Below are positions 44,421-56,299 of a stretch of DNA of 64,000 nt, in pieces (position 1 is the first letter of the stretch; each line of letters opens with the position of its first letter). The DNA is taken from the NCBI GenBank assembly GCA_947044405.1, contig CAMRHE010000462.1, positions 531,001 to 595,000 on the forward strand, in the 5' to 3' direction. The stretch is from Leptodactylus fallax (taxonomy: Eukaryota; Chordata; Amphibia; Anura; Leptodactylidae). The notes under the pieces were generated by a model that was given only the letters and a program-made list of their open reading frames with translations, was not told where the DNA came from and ran no database searches. A program made the translations under genes and the position numbers.

Positions 44421-45916
44421 CATAATATGACATAACAAAGATAAATTATTTATCACTGTATGCGTTAAAGTAGGCTGCAGCCTTATGTTTTCTTGTTCTT
44501 TATCTTCTGTGTTTTTTTCCATAATACTGTTACAGGCAGTGGTGAATAAATATAGAATTTAACTGTTTTATCACTCTCAAATACATGATCTGCTGGACTA
44601 TCAGAAACTTTAGAAATTGATACTTTAGTTACTTATTATGCAGAAAACAAAAGATGCTGAAAAAAATGCAAATGAAAAGTGGCGCAGTTGCTTGAAACAA
44701 TTTGTACAATCCCTGGTCAAATCTGTAAGTCTTTGTAACTTTCCCCGTTTGTGTTGCACCAGCATAGATGCTCTGCTTTAGACTCCACTTATTATGACTG
44801 TATACCAGTACATTTTGTTATGACGTTCCTGAATAAGTAAAATTACCTTCATGACTCATTTACAAAAGGAATGCCTTGTTGAAAGAAAAATAGATGTAAG
44901 AGAGAAATAAAGCATTTATTATGTAATATATTTTTAGACTCTTCCCATGGATGGTTCAGGAAAGTATGTGTTCTTTACGGCAGAATTAATGTATCAGAGT
45001 TAATGGACAGAAAAGTGTCCATAGACTCATTAGGAAGAGATGGAGAAATGACAAAGGTGACACTATATACTATATCCTGCCTTAGTTAGGCCTCCAGCCG
45101 TACAATAGCGCGGCCTTCTAATGATAATGAAATATCTATGATGACCTGTGCCAGCTGACACAGCAAAGCTGAAAAGTGAGTTTAAGAAAACAGGAAATCT
45201 TAATTTACTGTGTGTTCTTCAGTGGCTAGATTTTTTATATGGATAGTCACATGCAAATTGGATAAAACACCAACAAATATTTATATTAAAAATAATTGGT
45301 TTAAGGTGCCATTCCCTTTAAAGACAAAAGTTATGTGCTAGGCTAAGATGACACACAAAACATTACCCACACTGGTAAATGTGAAGTTTTATCTGTTCTT
45401 GAGTAGAATCACTTTCCCCTTTCAGCTTCTGTCCTGGCTTATTCAGCATGGGCTGTGTCAGTTTCTACGTTTTTGGCTCACATAGTCCACCATGTCCCCA
45501 AGAGACTTTGGACGTCTCTCAGGACTCCAGCCAAGGAACCAAATAATGCCTCAGCTGAAAGATGAGAATAACAGCTGGAAATTCAATCTACAATAGACTG
45601 AAGCAAACTGCGCACTTATACTTTATCAAAGCTGGAGATAACGAAAGATGAGTGTTGATGCTACTGTGGGATATGAAAGAAGCTGTAGTATTCTAGATCA
45701 TTGACTCGTGATACAATCTGAGAGAAAAAACAATACCCTATACATTGATAATTACATTATATGTATATAGTAAAAATTATACCAGGAAAAAAAACAAGGC
45801 AGAATGGCTTTTTGGAAGAAATGTCCTTTTATTGGAAACGTGTAGTTACTGAAATAGACATGTAAGGAGAGCTGCAGCAATGAAAACTGTACTCTATATA
45901 AAGAGAATCATTAACT
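44421..45916. other. Intron sequence without recognised genes
   Basis: No gene, transposon or tandem repeat recognised. The region 44640-44730 reads AAAACAAAAGATGCTG..AAATCTGTAAG, exon-like in flavour, but has no family match and no clear acceptor. Confidence 0.45.
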
Positions 45917-46167
45917 GGGCAGCACGGTGGCTCAGTGGTTAGCACTGCAGCCTTGCAGCGCTGGAGTCCAGGGTTTGAATCCTGCCAAGGACAACATCTG
46001 CAAGGAGTTTGTATGGGTTTCCACCGGGTACTCCGGTTTCCTCCCACACTCCAAAGACATACTGATAGGGAATGTAGATTGTGAGCCCTATATGGGACAG
46101 TGACTGTCAATGTCTGTAAAGCGCTGCGGAATAGGATGGTGCTATATAAGTAAGCCTAATAAATAAG
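45917..46167 (+). mobile_element. tRNA-derived SINE, full length
   Basis: Starts GGGCAGCACGGTGGCTCAGT, with an A-box-like TGGCTCAGTGGTT and a B-box-like GGTTTGAATCC about 30 bases on. The body contains CTCCGGTTTCCTCCCACACT, then ATTGTGAGCCCTATATGGGA and GTAAAGCGCTGCGGAATAGG, ending GCTATATAAGTAAGCC and TAAATAA. Partial copies lie at 8893 and 19575. The internal RNA polymerase III promoter is only slightly degraded. Confidence 0.88.
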
Positions 46168-46454
46168 TGATTATACTATATTACTGTATCCTTACAGTAT
46201 ATTATGATGCCACACCAAATATCTTGGACCTATCTAGTCTTTTAGATCTTTTCTGAACTGAAATCAAAAATTTTTACCAGAATGTTTAAAATCCCTTGGT
46301 TTCACCTTTCAACCAGTTCTTTGGACGTCTAAGTGGTTCTGTCTTCTATCATACTGTTTAGAGACCTCCCCTAGTCAAAGTAAAACTCCCTCCTGTTTTG
46401 TTTTTGTCCTGCTTACCTCTATTTACAATTAATGGAGTTACACACATCACTTTT

Positions 46455-46930
46455 TTTTCCACTGCACTTTTTACAGAAAGCCTGCAGAGTTTTCCTCTGC
46501 AGACTTTCTGCTTCCATTATACCTATACAGAAACCGCCAACCGAATAATTGACATGCTGCGATTTCCAAAAATGCGACGGTTTTGTAAATAGCAGTATTT
46601 CCGTTGAGGGTATTTTTCTGCAATATGTGGATGGGATGCACTAGAATCCCATCTACTTTGTAGGGACTATAAAATGCCACAGTTTTTGCTATTGCATTTA
46701 CTTCCTAAGGCTGAGGCCCCACATGGCGTAAGCGCCTTGTATTACAGTCCCTTCCACACATTGCTCAAAATCGCAGCCTGTCAATTATACCTACGGAAAC
46801 GCTGACAGTTTTCTTATAAGTATAATTGATGCAGAAAGTCTGCAAGGAAACTGTGCAGACTTTTTGTGAAAAATGCTGCGGGAAAAACCACAATGTGTTT
46901 CCGCCGCACTACGTAGGGCTTTAGCCTAAA
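46455..46930. repeat. Two adjoining palindromic GGCCCC-family elements
   Basis: First copy roughly 46455-46705 (GCAGAGTTTTCCTCTGCAGA, AATTGACATGCTGCGATTTCC, CTTCCTAAGGCTGAGGCCCC), second 46705-46930 (CCACATGGCGTAAGCG, TCAATTATACCTACGG, CTACGTAGGGCTTTAGCC). The arms pair within each. Confidence 0.7.
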
Positions 46931-47108
46931 GGTGTTTACTTTGTCTTTGAGCTGCTCCACATTTAAAATTACCCCGCTGGTCACATAAAGCATGTAGCAG
47001 GTTTTATATAAATATAGGCATACAGTGGGGAAAAAAGTATTTAGTCAGCCATCAATTGTGCAAGTTCTCCCACTTAAAAAGATGAGAGAGGCCTGTAATT
47101 GACATCAT

Positions 47109-47155
<47 letters not shown>

Positions 47156-47160
<5 letters not shown>

Positions 47161-48782
47161 CAGACCAAAAGTTTGGACACACCTCATTCCAAGGGTTTTC
47201 TGTATTTTCATGACTATAAAAATTGTAGATTCACACTGAAGGCATCAAAACTATGAATTAACACATGTGGAATTATATACTTAACAAAAAAGTGTGAAAC
47301 AACAGAAAATATGTCTTATATTCTAGGTTCTTCAAAGCAGCCACCTTTTGCTTTGATTACTGATTTGCACACTCTTGGCATTCTCTTGATGAGCTTCAAG
47401 AGGTAGTCACCTGAAATGGTTTTCACTTCACAGGTGTGCCCTGTCAGGTTTAATAAGTGGTATTTCTTGCCTTATAAATGGGGTTGGGACCATCAGTTGT
47501 GTTGTTCAGAAGTCAGGTGGATACACAGCTGATAGTCCTACTGAATGGAGTGTTAGAATTTGTATTATGGCAAGAAAAAAGCAGCTGAGTAAAGGAAAAC
47601 GAGTGGCCATCATTACTTTAAGAAATGAAGGTCAGTCAGTCCGAAAAATTGGGAAAACTTTGAAAGTGTCCCCAAGTGCAGTGGCCAAAACCATCAAGCG
47701 CTACAAAGAAACTGGCTCATATGAGGACTGCCCCAGGAAAGGAAGACCAAGAGTCACCTCTGCTGCGGAGGATAAGTTCATCCGAGTCACCAGCCTCAGA
47801 AATCGCAGGTTAACAGAAGCTCAGATTAGAGACCAGGTCAATGCCACACAGAGTTCTAGCAGCAGACACATCTCTACAACAACTATTAAGAGGAGACTGT
47901 GTGCAGCAGGCCTTCATGGTAAAATAGCTGCTAGGAAACCACTGCTAAGGACAGGCAACAAGCAGAAGAGACTTGTTTGGGCTAAAGAACACAAGGAATG
48001 GACATTAGACCTGTGAAAATCTGTGCTTTGGTCTGATGAGTCCAAATTTGAGTTCTTTGGTTCCAACCACTGTGTCTTTGTGCGACGCAGAAAAGGTGAA
48101 CGAATGGACTCTACATGCCTGGTTCCCACCGTGAAGCATGGAGGAGGAGGTGTGATGGTGTGGGGGTGCTTTGCTGGTGACACTGTTGGGGATTTATTCA
48201 AAATTGAAGGAATACTGAACCAGCATGGTTACCACAGCATCTTGCAGCAGCATGCTATTCCATCCGGTTTGCGTTTAGTTGGACCATCATTTATTTTTCT
48301 ACAGGACAATGATCCCAAACACACCTCCAGACTGTGTAAGGGCTATTTGACCACGAAGGAGAGTGATGTGGTGCTACGCCAGATGACCTGGCCTCCACAG
48401 TAACCAGACCTGAACCCAATCGAGATGGTTTGGGGTGAGCTGGACCGCAGAGTGAAGGCAAAAGGGCCAACAAGTGCTAAGCATCTCTGGGAACTCCTTC
48501 AAGACTGTTGGAAGACCATTTCAAGTGTCTACCTCTTGAAGCTCATCAAGATAATGCCAAGAGTGTGCAAAGCAGTAATCAAAGCAAAAGGTGGCTACTT
48601 TGAAGAACCTAGAATATAAGACATATTTTCAGTTGTTTCACACTTTTTTGTTAAATATATAATTCCACATGTGTTAAGTCATAGTTTTGATGCCTTCAGT
48701 GTGAATCTACAATTTTTATAGTCATAAAAATACAGAAAACTCTTGGAATGAGAAGGTGTGTCCAAACTTTTGGTCTGTACTG
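47156..48782 (+). mobile_element. Tc1-like element, DD38E type
   Basis: 1627 bp within a (TA)n tract. The ends begin CAGAACAGACCAAAAG and CAGTACAGACCAAAAG and remain complementary for about 250 bp (GGTTCTTCAAAG, CACCTTTTGCTTTGATTACTG), so the right inverted repeat overlaps the last third of the transposase C-terminus. The Asp to Glu spacing is 38 residues, as in the Intruder (DD38E) family. Flanking TA repeats hide the exact target duplication. Confidence 0.92.
47567..48619 (+). pseudogene. DD38E Tc1-like transposase, two in-frame stops
   Basis: A single frame runs from MARKKQLSKGKRVAIITLRN to GGYFEEPRI, about 350 codons, with no frameshift. Helix-turn-helix unit QSVRKIGKTLKVSPSAVAKTI; hook CPRKGRPRVTS; second unit LTEAQIRDQVN, STTTIKRRL. 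Catalytic blocks: WSDESKFEFFG (first Asp), LQDNDPKHTS (second Asp), PDLNPIEMVW (Glu). Stops are TGA at 48014-48016, just before the first Asp block, and TAA at 48401-48403, replacing the residue before PDLNPIE. Otherwise well preserved, so it died recently. Sense with the host gene. Confidence 0.93.
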
Positions 48783-48945
48783 TATATATATATTATATAT
48801 ATATATATAGGTATAGGTATATATCCTTTGTTGGCAATGACAGAGAATACAGCAGATTTCAAATAAAACAGGAAGACTAAAAAATGTCCATACATAGTAT
48901 ATAAAATATGGAAGACAGCCTGTTTTGGTGGGATCGCAACACTGT

Positions 48946-49390
48946 TTAAAGAGGACCTTTCACCACCTCCAACACGTCCAGCTATTTACATTATTTAATA
49001 ATTGTTGCTTTACTGATTCTGGCACAGTTGGATTCTTTTCTCTAGCCCCCACTGTTCCCGAGCAATCAGTGAAGTTAGTTTTGGTGCCTGATATGTTATT
49101 TAGGCTCTGTACTGTCAGGAGGTTGGTGTCAGGCAGGAGCAGGCAAGGGGTATGATTCTGAGCTCTGACACTGGCTGCCTCTGATTGGAGCTCTGAATCA
49201 TACCCCCCTGCCTGACACTGCCCTTCTAACTTTACAAAGTTTAAATAGCACAGACAACAAAACTAACTGCAATTGTTGCTTGGGAACAGTGGAGGCTAGA
49301 GAAAAAATTCCAACTGGAATCAGTGGAGCAGCGCCTATTAAGAGATGCTAAGAACTTAAATTGGTGGAGGTGGTGAAAGGTCCTCTTTAA
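48946..49390. mobile_element. TTAA-flanked palindromic miniature element
   Basis: Starts TTAAAGAGGACCTTTCACC and ends GGTGAAAGGTCCTCTTTAA; the terminal inverted repeat is exact over 26 bp including TTAA. The arms continue to pair (TCTCTAGCCCCCACTGTTCC against GGGAACAGTGGAGGCTAGAG). A shorter relative is at 53051. TTAA specificity suggests a piggyBac-type transposase, but that is an inference. Confidence 0.85.
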
Positions 49391-49494
49391 CATGTATGGA
49401 AGTCTTCACAGTGAGGGAAAAAAGGACTGGGCATGTTGGATCTCAATTAATCCTTTGATCCTGTGGGATTAAGTTCCTCTGATGTTGTAAAAAC

Positions 49495-49818
49495 CAGAGC
49501 TGTGGAGTTAGTTGGCCAAACCACAAACTCTGACTCTATTTCTCCACAGCTCGACCCTGTTTCCTGCTCCAAGTGTTTCAGAAATGGCTGACAGCCATGG
49601 TCAGTCTGAAGCAGCAAAGATCCTCTAGTGATTGAATTCCTGTGAAAGTAAATACGTAATAAACTATGTATCTAATTAACTATACTATATTAATAACTGT
49701 AGAATGTAATTAAAAAGAATTATTCATTTTATTTTGAAGCTGGAGTCTGTGTGATTTTTTTTTTTTTTTCTTTTTGACACCACCCAAAGTTGGTCCTGAC
49801 TCCGACTCCACAGACCTG
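49495..49818. mobile_element. hAT miniature element (GACTCC family)
   Basis: Ends CAGAGCTGTGGAGTTAGTTGG and CTGACTCCGACTCCACAGACCTG; flanked by GTAAAAAC (49487-49494) and GTACAAAC (49819-49826), 7 of 8 positions equal. The interior has TTGAAGCTGGAGTCTGTGTG and a T-run at 49757-49769. Same family as the insertion in CR1 at 36253. Confidence 0.78.
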
Positions 49819-49980
49819 GTACAAACATGCATGCTATCTACATGTTTAAGACCTATTACATATGCTGAATATGGTACTAAGTATCGGGAACAAGCTTTGT
49901 AGGAATAGGAATGTGACGCTGACAATGAAACTGTACAGGGGGTAAGGCCATGTATCCGTATTGTTTGGTAATGTGGTCAC

Positions 49981-50296
49981 CAGGGCTATGGAGTCAGTAG
50001 GCCAAACCACTGTCTCTGACTCATTTATTTTTCCACAGGCGAACTCCGACCCCTGCATAAATTGCTGACAGCCTTGGTCAGTCAAAAGCAGTATAGATCC
50101 TCTAATTTATTTAAAAAAAACAAACAAAAAAAAAACTAGTGATTTGAATTTCTATGAAAGTAAATATGTAACAAACAATGTATCAATTTATATAATACCA
50201 ATAGTTGTATGACATAATTCAAAATAAATAGTTTTATTTTGAGGCCAGAAATGGAAACTTTTTTCCAACTCCACTTCAAGCCAAAATTGGACACAA
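49981..50296. repeat. hAT miniature element (GACTCC family), right end lost
   Basis: Left end CAGGGCTATGGAGTCAGTAG is clear. The inner part follows the 49495 copy (TATTTTGAGGCCAGAAATGG, CCAACTCCACTTCAAGCC), but the GACTCCACAGCCCTG terminus is missing. Confidence 0.7.
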
Positions 50297-50332
50297 CTAG
50301 TTGTGACAGTATTATAGAGCAGGACCATCTTT

Positions 50333-50396
50333 ATTATCTCAAATGTAAAGCACAATGGAATTAATGGTGCTATATAAATAAATAAGAATAATAATT
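50333..50396 (+). repeat. Short SINE/LINE tail fragment
   Basis: CTCAAATGTAAAGCACAATGG, AATTAATGGTGCTATATAAA and TAAATAAGAATAATAATTAT match the end of the SINE/L2-type tails (TAAAGCGCTGCGGAAT..GCTATATAAATAA). Confidence 0.6.
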
Positions 50397-50771
50397 ATGG
50401 GAAAACTCTCTGTAGCTGTATCAGTATTGCGTCTGATACGTTTTATTGTTAGCTTAAAGATCTATTTTCTGTACACCTGGCAGCACTTGGATTTAGCCAT
50501 TGGCAGCGATGTTAAACAGTTAATAGCATTAACCTTCTTTATAAAGGGCAGGATGAAAGATGGGATGGATTGGTGATATTTAACTTGTAGCGTTAAAAGG
50601 CTTTATGAACTTCAAGGCACATACATGTGTGTACAGATGAGGCAAACCTAAACAATAAGAAAATAGAAAGCTTCAGTATATGGGAATATCAAATGATGTC
50701 AGGCTCCTCATCTTAAAGCATTTTCTGGTCCCAAGAGAACTCAAGAATGAATATGTATGTTTTTTTCTTCT

Positions 50772-51116
50772 TTAAAGAGGACCTTTCATGTCTTTAGGCA
50801 CATGCGGTTTTATATACCGCTAAAAAGCTGACAGTGTGCTGAATTCAGCACACTGTCTGCTTTTCCGTTATGTGCCCCAGGGCTGGAGATATTGGTGCCG
50901 TTACTTTTCTGCCCATCATCAGAAGGGCGTTCCTGACAGTCTGGATGGACTGTGAGGAACGCCCCCCTGACTGTACTCGTCCATAGACTTGTACTGGGGG
51001 TGCGTTCCTCACAGCTCAGCGTCATCGCTGACAGCCCAGCTAGACTGTCAGGAACGCCCTTCTGACGATGGGCAGAAAAACTGCATGTGCCTGAGGACAT
51101 GAAAGGTCCTCCTTAA
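50772..51116. mobile_element. TTAA-flanked long-hairpin miniature element
   Basis: Left TTAAAGAGGACCTTTCATG, right CATGAAAGGTCCTCCTTAA, with TTAA at 50772-50775 and 51113-51116. The inner arms pair extensively (TTTCTGCCCATCATCAGAAG against CTTCTGACGATGGGCAGAAA; GTTCCTGACAG against CTGTCAGGAAC). Also contains a perfect inner palindrome (GACAGTGTGCTGAATTCAGC and its continuation). Confidence 0.85.
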
Positions 51117-51950
51117 GTTAATACGAGACATCTGTCATAAACTATACAGCACTTTCAGCATGTTACTAGTGTTAGAAGATGAAATGTACATCAATTTACA
51201 CTTCAGAGAGTACGTGTGCAGCCATCTTTTATGCAAAATTAGGGAAGAAACAGAAAGCTACACAAGCCAGTGACTAGCCAGTACAGTAAGTGTAGATGCA
51301 GAAATGAAGTGCATGAGGGATATTGGTATATAAATGTATTGACACTGGATTTCTAATTGAGAAGTAGGGCAACAAAGCCTCCTTTCTTTGTACACAAAAA
51401 GTTGTTGGCATCTCAGCACTGCTACCATTGATAAGGGGAATGTCAGTTTATTCATATATATTCTAGGTAAAGATACTCTGTCATCATATAATCAGTATTT
51501 ATTACTGCAGTAACCCTGTTAGGAGAGAGAGAGACCATGTGTTTTTTTTTTTAAACAGGTAAAATGCAGGGCCTGTAATTTAAAGAGGGTGTCACACACA
51601 GGAAGGGCTGTGAAGAGAGTCAAACCATTGCAAAAGAAAAGATGTTACTGTGAATATGGGTGAATAGATTTGCATGATATCAGATGAGCATACAAAAGAA
51701 CAAAGGGACACATTTATATGGGTTTTCCAGTTGCGTGCCAATCCTCATTGAGCTAAAAACCTGGTCCCCACTCCAATTCATTTTGCCCACACTGATACAT
51801 TATAGCAAACCATTGGCAGTTGAAAGTAATGGCACTAGTATCTCTGGAATGTGAGAGCTCACCAAAAAACAAAATCATCAGGGGACTCAGAACGGCGGTG
51901 GTTGTGTAAAGGTATATAAAACTGTAATTAGAAGACATAACATCAGTATG
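51117..51950. other. Intron sequence without recognised genes
   Basis: No exon or mobile element recognised. A T-run lies at 51542-51552. GGGTTTTCCAGTTGCG at 51721 looks like one end of a frog miniature element, but its partner was not found. Confidence 0.4.
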
Positions 51951-51969
51951 TAAGTCCCATTTGTTGTGT

Positions 51970-52700
51970 TTCTATTTTTTTATATATATTTTATTGATTC
52001 TTTCAATTTACAAAATAAAAACAATTGCAATGTCACATGAGGCTAAGTGAACAAGGCCAGAAATACAAAATATGCAACGCATATGGAAAAATATAAAACA
52101 AATAAGAGTACCAAAAACTGTATTATGACACACTACTACAGGCAACCAACGCTCACTCATCATTCATACTGCCCTGCGCCCCCACCCATCCTCAAGAATA
52201 TATTTGATTAAGTAGCAGTTTCAGACATCTCTAACCAGGGCAGATTTTGTTAAATTTTTGGGGAAATTTTCTGCTAAAGTACTATAGTAGAGGGGGGACG
52301 TATTTTTTCCATATAAGTTGAAGCCAATGTTCGAGGGAGAGTATGTCAGGGATTTCTAGGCCATTATTATAATCTTCCTTGCACAGAAGAGGGTAAAGTT
52401 GAAGAATATTTTATCATAGTAGCTGTCTACAACATCATTCATTATACCTTAGATGCAAATCAGGAGTATAAATATCTGAGGGACAGCAAAGTGCTCATGT
52501 AGGAAGAATATGAAGTCAGACCAAAAAGAGAAAACTTTAGATGTTTCTGCTCTTTTTAGGGGTCAGTCTCAGTAGCAGTTTGTAAATAGTTCAATGAGTC
52601 TGGTGACCAGTAACCACATTATAGTGTTATTATAGAATAATATCCTCAGTGCTTTACAATTGCTAAAACCTTGGCACTAAATCTTCTTTAGAGTACCACC
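51970..52700 (-). repeat. Possible LINE 3' untranslated region, antisense
   Basis: The plus strand starts TTTTTTTATATATATTTTATTG and TTCAATTTACAAAATAAAAA, that is, in reverse complement, sequence ending with an A-rich tail and an AATAAAAT signal. Downstream are long stretches (TATAAGTTGAAGCCAATGTT, GGATTTCTAGGCCATTATTA) of the kind found in L1/Tx1 3' ends. No protein motif confirms it. Confidence 0.35.
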
Positions 52701-52736
52701 TTCTTGACCAATTTTCTTTTCTTTTACTTTTGACAG

Positions 52737-52851
52737 TTGGAAGATGATATTGTTGCCAAGCCAGATTATTTTCAATCCATCAAGGACTTTGCTACCCAAC
52801 AGACCTCTGATGACTGGCTTATACTTGAGTTCTCACAGCTTGGGTTTATTG
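52737..52851 (+). CDS. mgat4d: MGAT4-family exon g: LEDD motif
   Basis: The acceptor is CTTTTGACAG after a pyrimidine-rich stretch and the donor is G/GTGAGTG. Phase 0 in, phase 1 out. The peptide starts [12 protein letters not shown] and ends [19 protein letters not shown] is the DxD-like motif of GT54 enzymes, the counterpart by position of the EDD that holds metal and UDP-GlcNAc in MGAT1. [10 protein letters not shown] is invariant in MGAT4A/B. Nothing in this exon suggests loss of catalytic function. It is isolated, with 20 kb of repeats upstream and 8 kb downstream. Confidence 0.95.
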
Positions 52852-53050
52852 GTGAGTGTAATAGACCCACACAAGCATGTTTGATGTCACTGTCAAGATT
52901 ACATTAAAAATACACATCTATGAAATATCCTGCTATGGCTAGCTGGTCACACACAGAACTGGAGTTGTTATTCAGGTTACCCCATCTCAAATAAAGAACC
53001 ATTCCACATTCATTTAGATTACAGTTCACCAATGGTAGCGGCCATCTCCA
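52852..53050. other. Intron start after exon g, no feature
   Basis: Starts with the donor GTGAGTG and holds nothing recognised until the TTAA element. Confidence 0.4.
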
Positions 53051-53383
53051 TTAAAGAGGGACCTATCACTACCCTCAACAAGTCCAGCTCTTTAATAGGC
53101 TCTGCGTTTGATTCCAGCGCAGTTAGAATTTTTCTCTAGGCCCCACCATTCCCAAGCAGTCAATGCTGTTAGTTTTGAGCCTGATATGCTATTTAGTCTT
53201 TGTACTGTCAGGGGGGTGGTGTCTCTTCTGACATTACAGAACTTAAATAGCACATCAGGGATCAAAACTACCTGTGCTACTTGGGAATGGTGGAGTTTAG
53301 AAAGAAAATTCCAAGTGTGCTGAAATCAGTGGAACAACGCCTATTAACTAGAATTGGTGGAGGTGAAGAAAAGTCCTCTTTAA
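53051..53383. mobile_element. TTAA-flanked miniature element, relative of 48946
   Basis: TTAAAGAGGGACCTATCACT at the left and AAAAGTCCTCTTTAA at the right, with TTAA at both edges. Inner sequence (CCCCACCATTCCCAAGCAG, GCCTGATATGCTATTTAGTC) matches the 48946 copy with a shortened centre. Confidence 0.8.
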
Positions 53384-54120
53384 GGAGCTGCCTGCTGGTG
53401 CAGTTTTTGCAAAATACGTGTAATAACTTCACAAACTCCAATGAAACAGTCTTTTCACGTAATTTATTTAATGTAGTAAATGTGAGGATCCCAGTGTTGG
53501 GATTCTCAAATATCGGATGTTTATAGCATATCCTAGTTATGGCGTAGATGTTTAAGATGGGAAGAAAAAAATATAACGCTGATCAAGGTAACCAATGGTG
53601 ATGATAAATATGACTGAGCTTGCATGCAATGGTCCATGTTGCTTATAATATATGCAGTGCATAGCACAAACTGAAGCTTCCATCTCATAGCTGAAAAGGA
53701 GCTACACAAAATCGCATGACCTTGTATTGCATGTAAGTGCTTCTGAGAACAACTTTTAGCAGATGTGCCAGATTACATTATCTGATGGCATCAGAGTAAC
53801 CATTTTATTTATTGATCCAGAAAAAGCTGGATATTAGCGGTTGCAAACCAATCTATGGGATGCATGGGTTTGTGGTTTCCTCTGTAATAAATATTTACTT
53901 TGCACAAAATAGGCATGAGGTATGTTACTTATCTGTCCTATCTGTCTGCATTTACTCAATGGGCCAGTCTTGTCCATGAATAAACTTTCATATCTGCTGG
54001 AACCCAGACAATATATGTTAATCCTAACTAGACAAAAAATGCACATGTGGATGGATAAAAAATGGTAAAAGGAGACGTTTGAGAACATGAAATGCAACAA
54101 GGATGAATTATGTCTATATA
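53384..54120. other. Intron sequence without recognised genes
   Basis: Nothing recognised. The run TGTCTATATA just before 54121 provided a TA target. Confidence 0.45.
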
Positions 54121-54388
54121 CAGTGGGGAAAAAAAGGATTTAGTCAGCCACCAATTGTGTAAGTTCTCCCACTTAAAAAGATGAGGCCGGCCTGTAATTG
54201 ACATCATAGGTAGACCTCAACTATGAAAGACAAAATGAGAAAACATATCTAGAAAATCACATTGTCTGATTTTTTAAGAATTTATTTGCAAATTATGGTG
54301 GAAAATAAGTATTTGGTCAATAATAAAAGTTCATCTCAATACTTTGTTATATATCCTTTGTTGGCAATGACAGAGGTCAAACATTTTC
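54121..54388 (-). mobile_element. Family A Tc1 3' end, reversed fragment
   Basis: CAGTGGGGAAAAAAAGG at the left edge, then TTTTAAGAATTTATTTGC, TTGGTCAATAATAAAAGTTC, TTATATATCCTTTGTTGGC and CAGAGGTCAAACATTTTC. This is the terminal repeat plus the last codons of family A transposase in minus orientation. It stops abruptly at about 54388, where an unrelated Tc1 element begins. Confidence 0.85.
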
Positions 54389-55606
<1,218 letters not shown>

Positions 55607-56299
55607 TATATTTTTGATGCAGTGTGCATCATGCAGTGCATATATCTTTGAACTTCTGGAAACTGAACTAGCAGTATATTATAGTGTTATCAATTTAGAG
55701 ATGTTGTCAGGCAGTACGGCCACATAAAACTTTTAGACTTTGGTACAGCAGGAAAGTAGAGGAGTTGTGGGGTGTATAAGTGTCAGAGGAATCAGTACTG
55801 TACTTACTGTGTGATCTGAGCAAGTTCAGCTTGAAGTATGACATGACTTGAAATGGATAAAGTATTATTCAGACTTTTACTTTGACATACCCATAGGGAT
55901 TTTAGTTGAGCATCCGTATTATACGGATTATAGTGAGACGGACCTGCAACCATTCACTGTTTGTACAACTCTCCTGAAGTTTTGGATCACTTTCATGCTA
56001 CCTGTGCCAACCTTAGTTTTTCCTATTGTGTAATAATGCTCATGAGTATTTATATGGGCACTGTGCCATGAACAAGCTGCACTTTTTGAGTAGTTAGTTT
56101 TATGTCTGCCAGCTGGGTTTGATATAGTTTTTACACTAAAAATAATGGTCCAGGAGGTCATTGTAAAGACTTTAGGAAGCTATCTGTTAGCACTGCTGCC
56201 ATCTATTTCTATTTATACCTGCATCAGTGTTTCCTAATTAGGGCTCTGTTGACCCTTATTCTAGGTAAGACAGTGAGAACTGTCACATGTACATATATA
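55607..56299. other. Intron sequence without recognised genes
   Basis: Unique-looking, AT-rich. Short frames at 55848-56033 and 55928-56161 have no family features. Confidence 0.45.

Larger units (their letters stand above)
47023..48847 (-). mobile_element. Family A Tc1 remnant, internally deleted and split
   Basis: 47023-47112 is the CAGTGGGG end of family A and 48815-48847 (TATATATCCTTTGTTGGC) is its transposase 3' end, both in the orientation of a minus-strand copy. The intervening part is missing, and in its place is a TA microsatellite that received the DD38E element (47156-48782). Confidence 0.75.

Noticed and set aside
44640..44730. Possible extra host exon with AAATCTGTAAG donor-like end
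   Set aside because: Exons f and g already join in phase and the family has no extra residues at that point; no acceptor recognised.
49710..50085. Overlapping minus frames with Lys and Ser runs
   Set aside because: They run through hAT miniature elements and a T-run; no coding features.
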